Numbered from the stretch's first letter, positions 34,298 to 43,509 are shown. The stretch: 51,143 nt of DNA from Bacteroidales bacterium (GCA_017544105.1 JAFYEU010000141.1:1-51143), one strand, 5' to 3'. The notes: a model not told the origin generated them from the sequence alone. Numbers and translations are program-made.

Positions 34298-35674
34298 ATG
34301 CAGGCACAGCGTTTTTGGACGAGAGCATATCAACGCAATATTGGCAAGATGATTGGCGTATGCTGTCGCTATGTAGGTGACCGGGCATTGGCGGAGGACT
34401 TGGCGCACGACGCCTTCCTCAAGGCCATTGAGAAATCGGGAAGTTTTCATCGGCTCGGCAGTTTTGAGGGATGGCTGATGCGCGTGAATCTGAACAACAC
34501 CCTCGACTATCTGCGACGGCAACCGCAATTTCTGTCGATTGAAAATATCGACGTGGAGGATAGCTGGGAAGAGACCGGCACTCAAGATGATTTTGCTCTA
34601 AGAGTGGATGATTGTACAGAGGAGGAGATTTTGTCGGCTATCGGCAGGCTCCCCGACAAACCCCGCGCGGTATTCAACCTATATGTCTTCGAGGGTCAGA
34701 AGCATACAGACATCGCTGAGACATTGCAGATTGGGGTGCGCAGTTCCAAGCGCTATCTGGCGGAGGCGCGGACGCAGTTGCAGCAGACATTGACCAACAA
34801 ACACGAACATAAAAAATCAGGCATTATGGTCCTCTTATCTTTGATTTCATTGCGGGGACACGCTATCGACCGTCTCTGCCGTGCCAAATTGGGACATTTG
34901 ACGCTGGCACCCACTGCGCCCTCGCCTCTCGGTGCTCTGAACTGGGCCGCCGCGCCGAAGCCCTCGGTCTGGCTGACGCTCTCCGCCGCGAAAGCTCCAG
35001 CCATCGCCGGCATGACAGGCGTGGGAGTGGCGGCAGCCGTGGCCGGTTCCGTGGCCGTTTGGCAGGCGTCACCCGCCGATGCTCCATCACCTGCCAACAC
35101 CACACCTCCTCCCACATCGCAAACGATTGCCCTGCCCGACACCACCATGGAAGCGCCACTCTCGCTCTCAGACACGGACGCAACCGCGATACCCATACCA
35201 TCCGAAAATACGATGATCTCCCCTGTAGAGACGCCATGCATGGCGTCTCTACCCGACCCCGACATGGCCATACAACCTATACCAACCGACCCACCATTGC
35301 CCAAAGCATCCCAAAACACCACCACTACACCATCTAAGAATCATAGTCTGAAAAAAATCCAGCGCCACGGCTATTTCGGGTTGGCCGATGAGCAAGGAAA
35401 CGTGGTGGTGAGTCCGAAGTATTCCCTCATTCATCCGTATGACGAGTACCGAAGCGGATGGGCAATGGTGGAACTGTTCGGTTTCAAGGGGTTTATCGAC
35501 AGCAATGGTCGGGAAGTCGTGCATCCCCAATATGACGAAATCGGCAAATTCGGTTTCTACCAAGACGGAAGGGCACTGGTAAGAAAGGGCAATTTCTACG
35601 GCTTCATCGACTTGACTGGCAAAGAAGTAGTGCCCGTGACAAAGAAGAAGAAGGAGATAACCCTTGGCTATTAG
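34298..35674 (+). CDS. ECF-type sigma factor fused to a membrane segment and WG repeats
   Basis: A 458-residue fusion. Residues about 10-76 are sigma region 2 (CCRYVGDRALAEDLAHDAFL, FEGWLMRVNLNNTLDYLRR) and about 107-165 are region 4 (LPDKPRAVFNLYVFEGQKH and helix-turn-helix IAETLQIGVRSSKRYLAEAR). A linker leads to one likely membrane helix (233-255, PAIAGMTGVGVAAAVAGSVA), a Pro/Thr/Ser-rich stretch (257-350) and three WG-type repeats (357-447: GYFGLADEQGNVVVSPKY, GFKGFIDSNGREVVHPQY, NFYGFIDLTGKEVVPV). If inserted in the membrane, the sigma part is cytoplasmic and the WG part periplasmic, so one chain could sense and act. A GIN-domain gene follows after 48 bp. The topology is inferred. Confidence 0.88.
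   Translation: MQAQRFWTRAYQRNIGKMIGVCCRYVGDRALAEDLAHDAFLKAIEKSGSFHRLGSFEGWLMRVNLNNTLDYLRRQPQFLSIENIDVEDSWEETGTQDDFALRVDDCTEEEILSAIGRLPDKPRAVFNLYVFEGQKHTDIAETLQIGVRSSKRYLAEARTQLQQTLTNKHEHKKSGIMVLLSLISLRGHAIDRLCRAKLGHLTLAPTAPSPLGALNWAAAPKPSVWLTLSAAKAPAIAGMTGVGVAAAVAGSVAVWQASPADAPSPANTTPPPTSQTIALPDTTMEAPLSLSDTDATAIPIPSENTMISPVETPCMASLPDPDMAIQPIPTDPPLPKASQNTTTTPSKNHSLKKIQRHGYFGLADEQGNVVVSPKYSLIHPYDEYRSGWAMVELFGFKGFIDSNGREVVHPQYDEIGKFGFYQDGRALVRKGNFYGFIDLTGKEVVPVTKKKKEITLGY
35225..35252. repeat. 28-bp perfect palindrome inside the sigma-fusion linker
   Basis: GTAGAGACGCCATG followed at once by its reverse complement. It is read in frame as VETPCMASLP in the Pro-rich linker. It looks like a dispersed palindromic repeat that landed in coding sequence. 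Confidence 0.85.
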
Positions 35675-35722
35675 CCATTAGCTGTTGGCTATACATTATT
35701 GATCATCATAAAAACCAAAACA

Positions 35723-36661
35723 ATGAAAAAAATAGGCTTTATCATCATGATTATTCTGTCTGTTGGCTCCCTAAGTGCTCAAAAGCGCATAGTGGCCAGC
35801 GGCAATGCCGTCACCAAGGAGTTTATTCACAAACCTTTTACAGCTGTGGATGTCAACTTCATCGGGAATGTGGTTATCCAGTATGGAAACCAGCATAAAA
35901 CTGAAATCACGGCGGATGACAATATAATAGAGCATGTCAAAATACAAGTGGCGGAGGGTAAACTATCCATCTGTATGGATGACAATTTCTCATACGAAAA
36001 GGCAAGCCTACGGGTGAACATCACCACGCCCCATTTGAAGGAATTGACCATGCGTGGGACGTGCGACGTTCGGATAGAGTCGCGCACCGAACCGCAACTC
36101 GCCATCAGCAAGTCGGGTACCGGCGACTGCATCATCAACTGTGTCAAGGTTGAAGAATCCATAGAGCTCCACAACAATGGCACGGGTGATGTCATCATAC
36201 CGAGAGAGGGGCCGCTTAAAGCAAAGTCGCTGTTTATCAACAATCCTGGCGTAGGAGATATAACCATCAACGCCAGTTCTGTTGGCGAATCCCTGACAAT
36301 CAGCAATCCGGGCACAGGAGATGTCAAAGTCAACCTGATGGGTATTCCAACAGAAGATATCTCCCTGCAAAACAACGGCACAGGCGACATCAGGATTCAG
36401 AACATGTTGGGATCGAGCTTGAAGGTGAAGAATCTGGGCACCGGCGAGGTGATACTGAACGGCAAGGCGACGTCACACCGGCTGGTCAACAGTGGCAGTG
36501 GCGACATTAACGCGCTGTCCTTGAAAGCAGAGACCTCGCATATCACCAACTACGGTGTGGGCAACGTGAAAGCGAATGTTACGGGCACCGCCTACGTCAC
36601 CAATCATTCCCATATAGGAAAAGTGGATATCAGCGGAGGTGGCAAGGTGGTGTGGGAGTAA
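35723..36661 (+). CDS. Exported GIN-domain (DUF2807) protein with G-T-G-D repeats
   Basis: 312 residues from the ATG chosen here (MKKIGFIIMIILSV), with a signal peptide ending SLSAQ; a TTG eight codons upstream is less likely. The head GIN domain begins FTAVDVNFIGNVVIQYGN. From residue about 115 a short motif recurs roughly every 21-23 residues: SGTGD, NGTGD, PGVGD, PGTGD, NGTGD, LGTGE, SGSGD, YGVGN. This pattern fits a right-handed beta-helix or beta-solenoid. Such proteins are thought to lie at the cell surface; function unproven. It follows the sigma-fusion gene and ends abutting xylB. Confidence 0.87.
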   Translation: MKKIGFIIMIILSVGSLSAQKRIVASGNAVTKEFIHKPFTAVDVNFIGNVVIQYGNQHKTEITADDNIIEHVKIQVAEGKLSICMDDNFSYEKASLRVNITTPHLKELTMRGTCDVRIESRTEPQLAISKSGTGDCIINCVKVEESIELHNNGTGDVIIPREGPLKAKSLFINNPGVGDITINASSVGESLTISNPGTGDVKVNLMGIPTEDISLQNNGTGDIRIQNMLGSSLKVKNLGTGEVILNGKATSHRLVNSGSGDINALSLKAETSHITNYGVGNVKANVTGTAYVTNHSHIGKVDISGGGKVVWE

Positions 36662-38143
36662 TTATGAATGAGGGTTCAAACAGTTCATCCACCGTCTATA
36701 AGCATCGGCATAGCATTCTTTTTTGTCAATATCGGGCTCCACAACGGCCATTTTGCGCAATGGGGCAAAGGCCTCGGCGGGAGAATGGTAATAGCCACAG
36801 CCTAACGCGGCCCCGATGGCGGCGCCCACCGACCCGTTGGTGTCATATAGCTCTATCGTGGCATCGGCTATGGTAGCCAGGGTTGTACGGAAGATAGGGC
36901 TCAGGAACATATTGGCGTGGCCCGCGCGGATGATACGGGTGTTCATGCCGGTGTCGTGCATAATGTCCATCCCATACTTGAACGAGAAGGCGACGCCCTC
37001 CTGGGCGGCACGCGCCAAGGTGCTGGCATTGTGATTGTTGAAGTTAAGCCCGTGGATAGAGGCTCCCACCTGCCGGTTTTCCAGGATCCGCTCGGCGCCA
37101 TTGCCGAAGGGCAGCACCGTCACGCCATCGGAGCCTATCGGAGCCTGTGCCGCCAGCTCGTTGAACTGCTCATAGGTGAGCTCCGGCGCCACCATTCTTT
37201 TCATCCAGGCATTCTGAATGCCCACCCCATTGGTGCAGTGCATAACGCCCAAGCGGGTTGCGGAAGCACTATGGTTGACATGGGCGAAGATGTTGATCCG
37301 GGAGCGCGGGTCCGTGCATACTTGGTCGTTGATGCCATACACTACGCCCGAGGTGCCCGCGGTGGCGGCCACCTCACCCGGATTCAGCACGTTGAGCGAC
37401 AACGCGTTGTTAGGCTGATCGCCAGCACGATAGCACACGGGCATACCTGCAGACAAGCCCAGCTCGGCAGCTGCTTTTTCTGTCAGGAATCCCTGTTCGC
37501 CAAAGGTCGGCACAAGGTCGGCCACCATCTCCCCAGGTATGCCAAAGTGCCGCATCAAAGCCCCCGACAAGGCGTTCTCTTGAAAGTCCCACAACATGCC
37601 TTCGGAGAGGCCGGGCACCGTGGTGTGAACCTCACCCGTCATGCGCATGGCCAAGTAGTCGCCAGGCAGCATGAACTTGTAGGTTTTGTCAAAAATAGCG
37701 GGTTCATGCGCCCGCACCCACGCCAGCTTGGCAGCGGTGAAGTTGCCGGGCGAGTTGAGGAGATGGTGCAGACAATAGTCATGGCCCAACGTCTCAAACG
37801 CTTGCTCCCCGTAGGGCACCGCCCGACTGTCGCACCAGATGATTGAAGGACGGAGCACTTGCTGGTCTCTATCCACCAGCACCAGCCCATGCATCTGATA
37901 GGTGATGCCGACAGCTTGGATGTCATGCTTGTCCACTAGTGTCTGACACAAAGCCTCTTGCAAGGCTTGCTTCATATAACTCCACCAGTCCTCAGGAGCC
38001 TGTTCGGCCCAGCCGTTGCGCAAGGCCATGATGGGGGCCTCCTGCTGCGGCGCGGAACCGCTGCCGACGACCTGACCGCTATGGCCATCCAAAACGGACA
38101 CTTTGACGGAAGAACTACCTAAATCTATACCTATAAAAAACAT
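36662..38143 (-). CDS. xylB: Xylulokinase
   Basis: 493 residues starting at MFFIGIDLGSSSVKVSVLDG. A 47-codon upstream extension is open but does not look like FGGY protein, so it is excluded. FGGY kinase motifs: GIDLGSSSVK (phosphate 1), GITYQMHGLVLVD, SIIWCDSRA, PGDYLAMRMTGEVHT, and near the C terminus FRTTLATIADATIELYDTNGSVGAAIGAALG. It phosphorylates D-xylulose to xylulose-5-phosphate after XylA. It is separated from xylA by about 5 kb of unrelated genes. Its stop codon abuts that of the GIN gene with no spacer. Confidence 0.93.
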   Translation of the reverse strand: MFFIGIDLGSSSVKVSVLDGHSGQVVGSGSAPQQEAPIMALRNGWAEQAPEDWWSYMKQALQEALCQTLVDKHDIQAVGITYQMHGLVLVDRDQQVLRPSIIWCDSRAVPYGEQAFETLGHDYCLHHLLNSPGNFTAAKLAWVRAHEPAIFDKTYKFMLPGDYLAMRMTGEVHTTVPGLSEGMLWDFQENALSGALMRHFGIPGEMVADLVPTFGEQGFLTEKAAAELGLSAGMPVCYRAGDQPNNALSLNVLNPGEVAATAGTSGVVYGINDQVCTDPRSRINIFAHVNHSASATRLGVMHCTNGVGIQNAWMKRMVAPELTYEQFNELAAQAPIGSDGVTVLPFGNGAERILENRQVGASIHGLNFNNHNASTLARAAQEGVAFSFKYGMDIMHDTGMNTRIIRAGHANMFLSPIFRTTLATIADATIELYDTNGSVGAAIGAALGCGYYHSPAEAFAPLRKMAVVEPDIDKKECYADAYRRWMNCLNPHS

Positions 38144-38187
38144 GATCGCGTAACTTAAAAAAGAAGGGAAAACAAAACATGATGATT

Positions 38188-38685
38188 TCAGAGAGATCCT
38201 ATAAAACCCACCAACCATACCACAACCCACAACAACACCATGGTGGAAAGCATAAAAATAGTAAGTATGCCCAAAAAGGTCCAAAGTTTTTTGTTACAGA
38301 GGAGAAAGGACACCACTGCTTGGTTGTCATCAGAACTTTGCACAAGTTCTGCAGCGTGCATAAGACGATATAAGAAAATGGCAAGTACCACTTGAATGGC
38401 TGTACTCGCAAAATAAAGAACCGAAATGTACCATAGGGGCACCTCGGTGTTTTGAAGAACTCCATAGATAGGAGACAATACCAGGAAGGTGATTCCGAGC
38501 AAGCTTGTGAGCACAACCATGATGACAGTCAACACGAAAAAAAAACGGCTCCACTTGCCAACACTGCCGATGTAGGCACGAGCCTGCCGTATCATCTTTT
38601 GTTCTTCAGCATTAAAAGGAGTTTCTTTCGTGGATGTCGGTGAAATGCGGGGCAAAACCGGTTCTTGCAATTGTGTTTCCATCAT
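38188..38685 (-). CDS. Small membrane protein, possibly DUF5362 family
   Basis: A 165-residue inner-membrane protein with four predicted helices: about 47-72 (FFFVLTVIMVVLTSLLGITF), 83-107, and the last about 133-160 (LGILTIFMLSTMVLLWVVVW). The N terminus is soluble and ends in KMIRQARAYIGSVGKWSRFF, a pattern I associate with DUF5362. The family call is tentative. It lies 44 bp upstream of xylB on the same strand. Confidence 0.7.
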   Translation of the reverse strand: MMETQLQEPVLPRISPTSTKETPFNAEEQKMIRQARAYIGSVGKWSRFFFVLTVIMVVLTSLLGITFLVLSPIYGVLQNTEVPLWYISVLYFASTAIQVVLAIFLYRLMHAAELVQSSDDNQAVVSFLLCNKKLWTFLGILTIFMLSTMVLLWVVVWLVGFIGSL

Positions 38686-38715
38686 GATTTATAAAGAGAA
38701 AGGTGAATAATGTTG

Positions 38716-38723
38716 CAAAAATA
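38716..38723 (-). promoter_or_regulatory. -7 element for the small membrane protein gene
   Basis: Minus-strand TATTTTTG, 30 bp upstream of the start codon. Confidence 0.5.
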
Positions 38724-38785
38724 AAAAAAGTTGTAAGACGACATACTCTGAACGCAAAACAATGATCACTTTGAAGTTCATCCGA

Positions 38786-41700
38786 TTATCGAGTACAATC
38801 CTTCACCGTGATACCGCTATGGGTAGGGGATAAACGTTTGACCTCCACATGCACGGGGATCCGGTCGCGCAGCTCCTTGACATGGCTGATGATGCCTACC
38901 CGTTTCCCTTTTCGCTCCTGCAGACGTTCCAGCAGTGTCATGACCATATCCAACTCATTGTCGCTCAGAGAACCGAAGCCCTCATCAATGAAAAGGGTAT
39001 CCATGGTGATGCCTTGTCGGTTGAGGGATGCCAGCGCGAGAGCCAGGGACAGGGAGACCAGAAAACTCTCTCCCCCACTCAAGGTGTCCACCGGACTGAC
39101 CGCATCTGGCTGATTCTGATCGCGCAGGCTGATGGTCAGGGTGCCCGGAATACACTCCAACTGATAGCGACCATTCAGGTCTTGGAGATAGACATTGGCG
39201 GTCTTCAGCAGACTTTCCAGCAGATAGCTCTGGGCGATATTGCGGAATTTGGCACCATCAGAGCCGCCGAAGCACTCATTGAGCACATGCCATCGGTCCA
39301 TCAGCTCTTTGAGACGGGCCACCTCATCGAGCACCTCCTGATGACGTTGCCGATCCTCCGTATCGCGATGAAGCTCCGACATCAAGGAGATAGACTTATT
39401 ATGCTGATTTTCCAGTTGTTCGCTTTCTATTGTCAGAACCTCCCTAAGTGACTCCATGGTGTCCTGCTCAGCGAATTCCGGGTGTGGCGAATCGTGATGC
39501 TCTTGGTAGGATTGCTGGCAAGATTTCACGGCTCCGGTTGCCTGAGCATAGTCATCCCGCACCTGCTGGCATTGGCGTCGCTGCACCTCCATGTCGGCCA
39601 TATGCATCAGTTCCGACAGCCGCTCCTCCCCAATCGAAGGATGTTGTTGGTAGAACTGCTGGACCTTTGCTCCCAATTCCTTCATATCCACAAGGATGGT
39701 CTCCTTCCGTTCTTTCAATATCCCTGCTTTACGGGAAAAATCAGACCAAAGGGCTTCCAGATTATCGGTGATCCAATCGGTTTCTGAGACAGGCTCTATA
39801 CCCCAATCCGGCCAGTTGATCTTCACATCTTGAAGGGAATGCTCTATATTCTCTTGGGTAGAGGTGGCAAGCTTCAAGTTGTTTTCCAACGCTATGACAT
39901 CAGACTGCAGTTTTTGATATGCCTTTGCGTCTCGGCCAAGCGTCTCTTGAAAGCCTTGAGGATTCTGTTCCCATCGTTCCTGCCAATTCTCTATCGACAT
40001 CCACCCATTCACCTTCCCCAACAATTCTTCAACCACCCCGGCTCGTTGCTGGATCTGCTCCCGTTTTTGGGTGATTTCGCGGGTGCAATTTTTCAATTCA
40101 GTTTCGGCTTTCAGCGTATTTTGGGCAGCTGCACCTTGATTCTCCAGCAATTTTGATTCTTCCGCTTTCAACGCTTTGAAAATTGCATTCTGATTATCAA
40201 TGTTTTGCTGGCGCTCAGCAAGCTGTCCCCTACTCTCTTCGAGTTCCTTATCCAGTCCATTCACATCCAGGCTCAACCGGTCAATCGCCGCTTGGGTGGC
40301 CTCCCCAAGCACCAGGGACAGGGGTTTGCCTAGCTTTTGGGTGGTCTGCCATTGGGTTTCCAAGGTTTCTTGAGCCTTTGCCAGGGTCTGGTTCAAGGTT
40401 GGCAATTCATCCTTATATTTAGCAACATTCTGTTCAGAAGCCTTTATTTCCGCCCGTAACGCCAACAACTCCTTCTCGCATGTCTCCTTATCCTTCAGCA
40501 ATGGCTCCAGCATCTTCTGGATCTTCTCCTCCGTCAAAAGGCTCTTGATTTCTTGACCACATACTGGGCACTGGTCACCCACCGACAACTGTGCACGCAG
40601 GGCGGCGGCATGGTCTCCGATAGACAGCTGCATGGCTTCCAGCAGGCTCTTGGCTTTATCATAGTTCGCCTGCAAGGCCTTCTCCTTCGGTTTGTCCACC
40701 TCTAGTTTCTGGGTCTCAGCAGCCATTGCCTTCGAACACTTGTCAACACTATCTTGGACCGCATCCCTGTTCGTCAAGGCAGACTCCAGCTTGCCGATAC
40801 TGATTTTCAACGATGAGAGAGCCTGGAGGCGCGCGTCAAGAGCAGTTCGTTCCTCTTGCAAGGCTTCGGGCTTCAAACTCTTCAAGATCTCCTCCTCTTT
40901 CTTGATGGCCTCTTTTTTCTGCTGAAGGTCTCCGGCTATCTGGCATTCTTCGCGCTTGCAAGCATCGAGTTTCTTTTCTTTTTGGGGAATCTCTTCATTC
41001 CGCTGACGGATAGTCTCGTTATCCTTCTTGTCTTGATCGTGGTGACGGGTTATCTCATCCAGACTGCTCTGTATGGCCATGTTATGTTCATACATCAGGG
41101 CATGAGGTTTCTCGGACTCCATCTGTAGCCGAAGTTTGCCGAGTTCGGCTTGATCGGCTTTCACGGATCGGTCGAACTGTTCTTTGGACTTCATCAAGAT
41201 GGAATACTGATGGCGTGCATTGGGCTCTTTTTCAGAGATGATGAGTTGCAGCGTCTTTTCTTTTTCCTGCAAAGAAGACAGCTGCGCGCGGGCATCTGCC
41301 GACAGGTCATAGTCTTTGACACGCTGTTCCTGGGCTACGAAGTCAGGATTCTCCATTTGGCTCTTGCATCGGGCCAGCTCAAGGTCAGCTTGCTCTTTGG
41401 CTTTGAGATTCGCGAGGTCCTTTTCGAGCCACTTCGTTTTTTCTTCAGTGACAAGATGTTGCTTCTTCAGGATCTCCCAGGCCTCCTGGGTGTGTTTCAG
41501 CTCCTCCTGTTTGGTTGCACGTTCCTCCTCGGTGAGGAGTTTGATATGCTCAGCCACGATCTTTTCTTTCTCATAGCTGGACTTCACCTCCACGAAGTGT
41601 TGGTATATGGCCATGCCGATCTCGCTGTACCGTTCGGTGCGAGTCATCTTTTCCAAGGTCTCCGCTTTCTGGTTCTCCTTGCTTTTCAGGAATTGGGTGA

Positions 41701-42193
41701 ACTGTCCTTGGGCCAGCATGGTGGTGCGGCAGAACTCGTCAAAGTCGAGGCCGACTGCCTTTTGGATCAGGTCGTTCATCTGTTTGCTATCCACGGGCAG
41801 GTCGTCCACCATCAGGGAACGCTTCACCTTGTCGAGGGTATGGTTACGGGTACGGCGGGCATACCAGCCAGCCTGATAGGTCTTCCCGTCGTTACCCTCA
41901 AAGACCAGCTCTACATAGGCTTCCGTACTGCCGCGGCGCATCAGGTTACGGGGATCCTGGGCCGTAACATTGTCGATTCCGTAATCCATCTTGCCGCCAA
42001 CCGCCTGCTGCAGACGGGGTGTCTTGTTGTACAAAGCCAGGCAGACAGCATCCAGAATAGAGCTCTTGCCACTCCCTGTGTCACCACAGATGAGGAACAG
42101 TTGCGCCGTGGACAAGGGTCCGCTGCAAAAGTCCAACTCGGCATTTTCCAGGGAGGCGATATTATGGATTTTAAGATTTCTTAACTTCATCAC
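38786..42193 (-). CDS. sbcC: Exonuclease subunit SbcC (Rad50-like)
   Basis: A 1135-residue SMC-like ATPase that with SbcD cuts DNA hairpins and processes double-strand ends. Walker A GDTGSGKSS is at residues 37-45. Two long coiled-coil arms flank the zinc hook CPVC (542-545, within SVGDQCPVCGQ). The C-terminal half of the ATPase has the signature LSGGESFLVSLSLALALASL near 1036 and Walker B TLFIDEGFGSLS near 1065. It lies 23 bp downstream of sbcD in the same direction. Length is within the family range. Confidence 0.95.
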   Translation of the reverse strand: MMKLRNLKIHNIASLENAELDFCSGPLSTAQLFLICGDTGSGKSSILDAVCLALYNKTPRLQQAVGGKMDYGIDNVTAQDPRNLMRRGSTEAYVELVFEGNDGKTYQAGWYARRTRNHTLDKVKRSLMVDDLPVDSKQMNDLIQKAVGLDFDEFCRTTMLAQGQFTQFLKSKENQKAETLEKMTRTERYSEIGMAIYQHFVEVKSSYEKEKIVAEHIKLLTEEERATKQEELKHTQEAWEILKKQHLVTEEKTKWLEKDLANLKAKEQADLELARCKSQMENPDFVAQEQRVKDYDLSADARAQLSSLQEKEKTLQLIISEKEPNARHQYSILMKSKEQFDRSVKADQAELGKLRLQMESEKPHALMYEHNMAIQSSLDEITRHHDQDKKDNETIRQRNEEIPQKEKKLDACKREECQIAGDLQQKKEAIKKEEEILKSLKPEALQEERTALDARLQALSSLKISIGKLESALTNRDAVQDSVDKCSKAMAAETQKLEVDKPKEKALQANYDKAKSLLEAMQLSIGDHAAALRAQLSVGDQCPVCGQEIKSLLTEEKIQKMLEPLLKDKETCEKELLALRAEIKASEQNVAKYKDELPTLNQTLAKAQETLETQWQTTQKLGKPLSLVLGEATQAAIDRLSLDVNGLDKELEESRGQLAERQQNIDNQNAIFKALKAEESKLLENQGAAAQNTLKAETELKNCTREITQKREQIQQRAGVVEELLGKVNGWMSIENWQERWEQNPQGFQETLGRDAKAYQKLQSDVIALENNLKLATSTQENIEHSLQDVKINWPDWGIEPVSETDWITDNLEALWSDFSRKAGILKERKETILVDMKELGAKVQQFYQQHPSIGEERLSELMHMADMEVQRRQCQQVRDDYAQATGAVKSCQQSYQEHHDSPHPEFAEQDTMESLREVLTIESEQLENQHNKSISLMSELHRDTEDRQRHQEVLDEVARLKELMDRWHVLNECFGGSDGAKFRNIAQSYLLESLLKTANVYLQDLNGRYQLECIPGTLTISLRDQNQPDAVSPVDTLSGGESFLVSLSLALALASLNRQGITMDTLFIDEGFGSLSDNELDMVMTLLERLQERKGKRVGIISHVKELRDRIPVHVEVKRLSPTHSGITVKDCTR

Positions 42194-42216
42194 TTCGGTT
42201 TTAGGGGATGGGCATT

Positions 42217-43431
42217 TTATGCCTCACGACATTGATTTACAACCTCTTCCAGCATTTTACGCTGTTGGTCGGCAAGTGTGACTTTGAATTTTTTAAGATA
42301 GAAGAAGTCGGCCAACGTCAGCGGGTCGGGCATATTGTCGGCATTGACCACCAGCGACTCATCCTCGGCGTTCTCTTTTTTCTTAACGAGGGAGGTCTTA
42401 ACGCAGCAGTAGCGGGCTTGTTTCGCTTGTAGCGTCTGGAGGATCTGTTCCACATAGTTATAGGGTAGAGGAGCATCGTACAGGACGTTGAGGCGGATAT
42501 AGGCGGGCTTGTCGGCGGGGAATCCGGCAAGTTCGCAGAGGGCCTCCTCGAATGGCAGGGGTTTATCGGGGATGGTGAGCAGTGGACGGGGGTTGCGGAT
42601 GTCCACTTCCCGAATGCCGGGTTGCTCGCCAGGGTTGAGGGTCACGATGGTGACGCCATGATGGCCGGTCTCGTCGAAGGAGATGGCCAGCGGGGTGCCG
42701 CAGTAACGCGCCACCGGTCCCTCGCCCGTGAAGGTCTTGGCATTATGGATATGTCCGAGGGCCAGGTAATCGTAGCCGCGGCCTAACGTCGCCTGGTCCA
42801 CGGTCTCGATGTTACCGACACTCTGGGCGAAGGTATGTCCTGCGAAGTTGCTGCCCGTGAGCGACAGATGAGCCGTGAGCACTACGGGCAGGCCGTCAGG
42901 GTTGCGGCGGGCGGTCTCGTCCAACAGGCGCTGGAAGAAAGCACGCTGCCGTTCCTCCTTGGTCTGTGCCTCCCCCAGCTGCGGGTAGCCGTGCTCATAG
43001 ATGTGGGGGACGGCGATGATGAAGCCTGCCGCATGGCCTGTGTTGTCATGGACCTCCACAATGTGGCGATCGAAGTTCACAGAACCATCCTCCAGCCGTT
43101 CCACCTGCCCGACAACCTTCACCTGCAGACGGTCCCACAGCATACCTTCCACTTCCAACGCCGCCTTGCCATCGTGGTTGCCAGCCATGACGATGATCTG
43201 CACATCCGGACATTGGTCGCGAAGAGCCAGCAAAGCCTTCACATAGAGCTGTCGCGCCTCTGCTGACGGTGCCACCCGGTCGAAGACATCCCCGCAGACC
43301 ACCATAGCATCAGGCTGCTCCTCAGCCATCACACAGGTCAATTGTTGCAAGAAAGACCGATGCTCGTCTATCCGGTCGTATTCGTAAAGCTGATGCCCTA
43401 AGTGCCAGTCACTTGTATGCAGAATCTTCAT
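42217..43431 (-). CDS. sbcD: Exonuclease subunit SbcD (Mre11-like)
   Basis: A 404-residue metallophosphoesterase nuclease, partner of SbcC. The start is set at MKILHTSDWHLGHQL; a 22-codon longer frame crosses the promoter. Phosphoesterase motifs: SDWHLG (Asp8, His10), VVCGDVFDRVAPSAEARQLY, VMAGNHDGKAALE, HLSLTG and LALGHIHNAK. The C-terminal capping domain ends near the sbcC start. Transcribed from a promoter that lies back to back with that of the outer-membrane protein gene. Confidence 0.95.
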   Translation of the reverse strand: MKILHTSDWHLGHQLYEYDRIDEHRSFLQQLTCVMAEEQPDAMVVCGDVFDRVAPSAEARQLYVKALLALRDQCPDVQIIVMAGNHDGKAALEVEGMLWDRLQVKVVGQVERLEDGSVNFDRHIVEVHDNTGHAAGFIIAVPHIYEHGYPQLGEAQTKEERQRAFFQRLLDETARRNPDGLPVVLTAHLSLTGSNFAGHTFAQSVGNIETVDQATLGRGYDYLALGHIHNAKTFTGEGPVARYCGTPLAISFDETGHHGVTIVTLNPGEQPGIREVDIRNPRPLLTIPDKPLPFEEALCELAGFPADKPAYIRLNVLYDAPLPYNYVEQILQTLQAKQARYCCVKTSLVKKKENAEDESLVVNADNMPDPLTLADFFYLKKFKVTLADQQRKMLEEVVNQCREA

Positions 43432-43457
43432 AACTGATTGTTTATACATCGAAATGG

Positions 43458-43465
43458 CAAATGTA
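43458..43465 (-). promoter_or_regulatory. -7 element for sbcDC
   Basis: Minus-strand TACATTTG, 27 bp upstream of the sbcD start. It lies only 11 bp from the plus-strand element at 43477. Confidence 0.55.
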
Positions 43466-43476
43466 AGAAAAATATG

Positions 43477-43484
43477 TATCTTTG
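43477..43484 (+). promoter_or_regulatory. -7 element for outer-membrane protein gene
   Basis: TATCTTTG, 25 bp before the start at 43510. Confidence 0.55.
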
Positions 43485-43509
43485 CAGCATCATTCAAAAC
43501 TTATTTGCA

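Noticed and set aside
38144-38284. 47-residue N-terminal extension of xylulokinase
   Set aside because: It has no kinase similarity, and the family start MFFIGIDLGSSS is preceded by a normal ATG.
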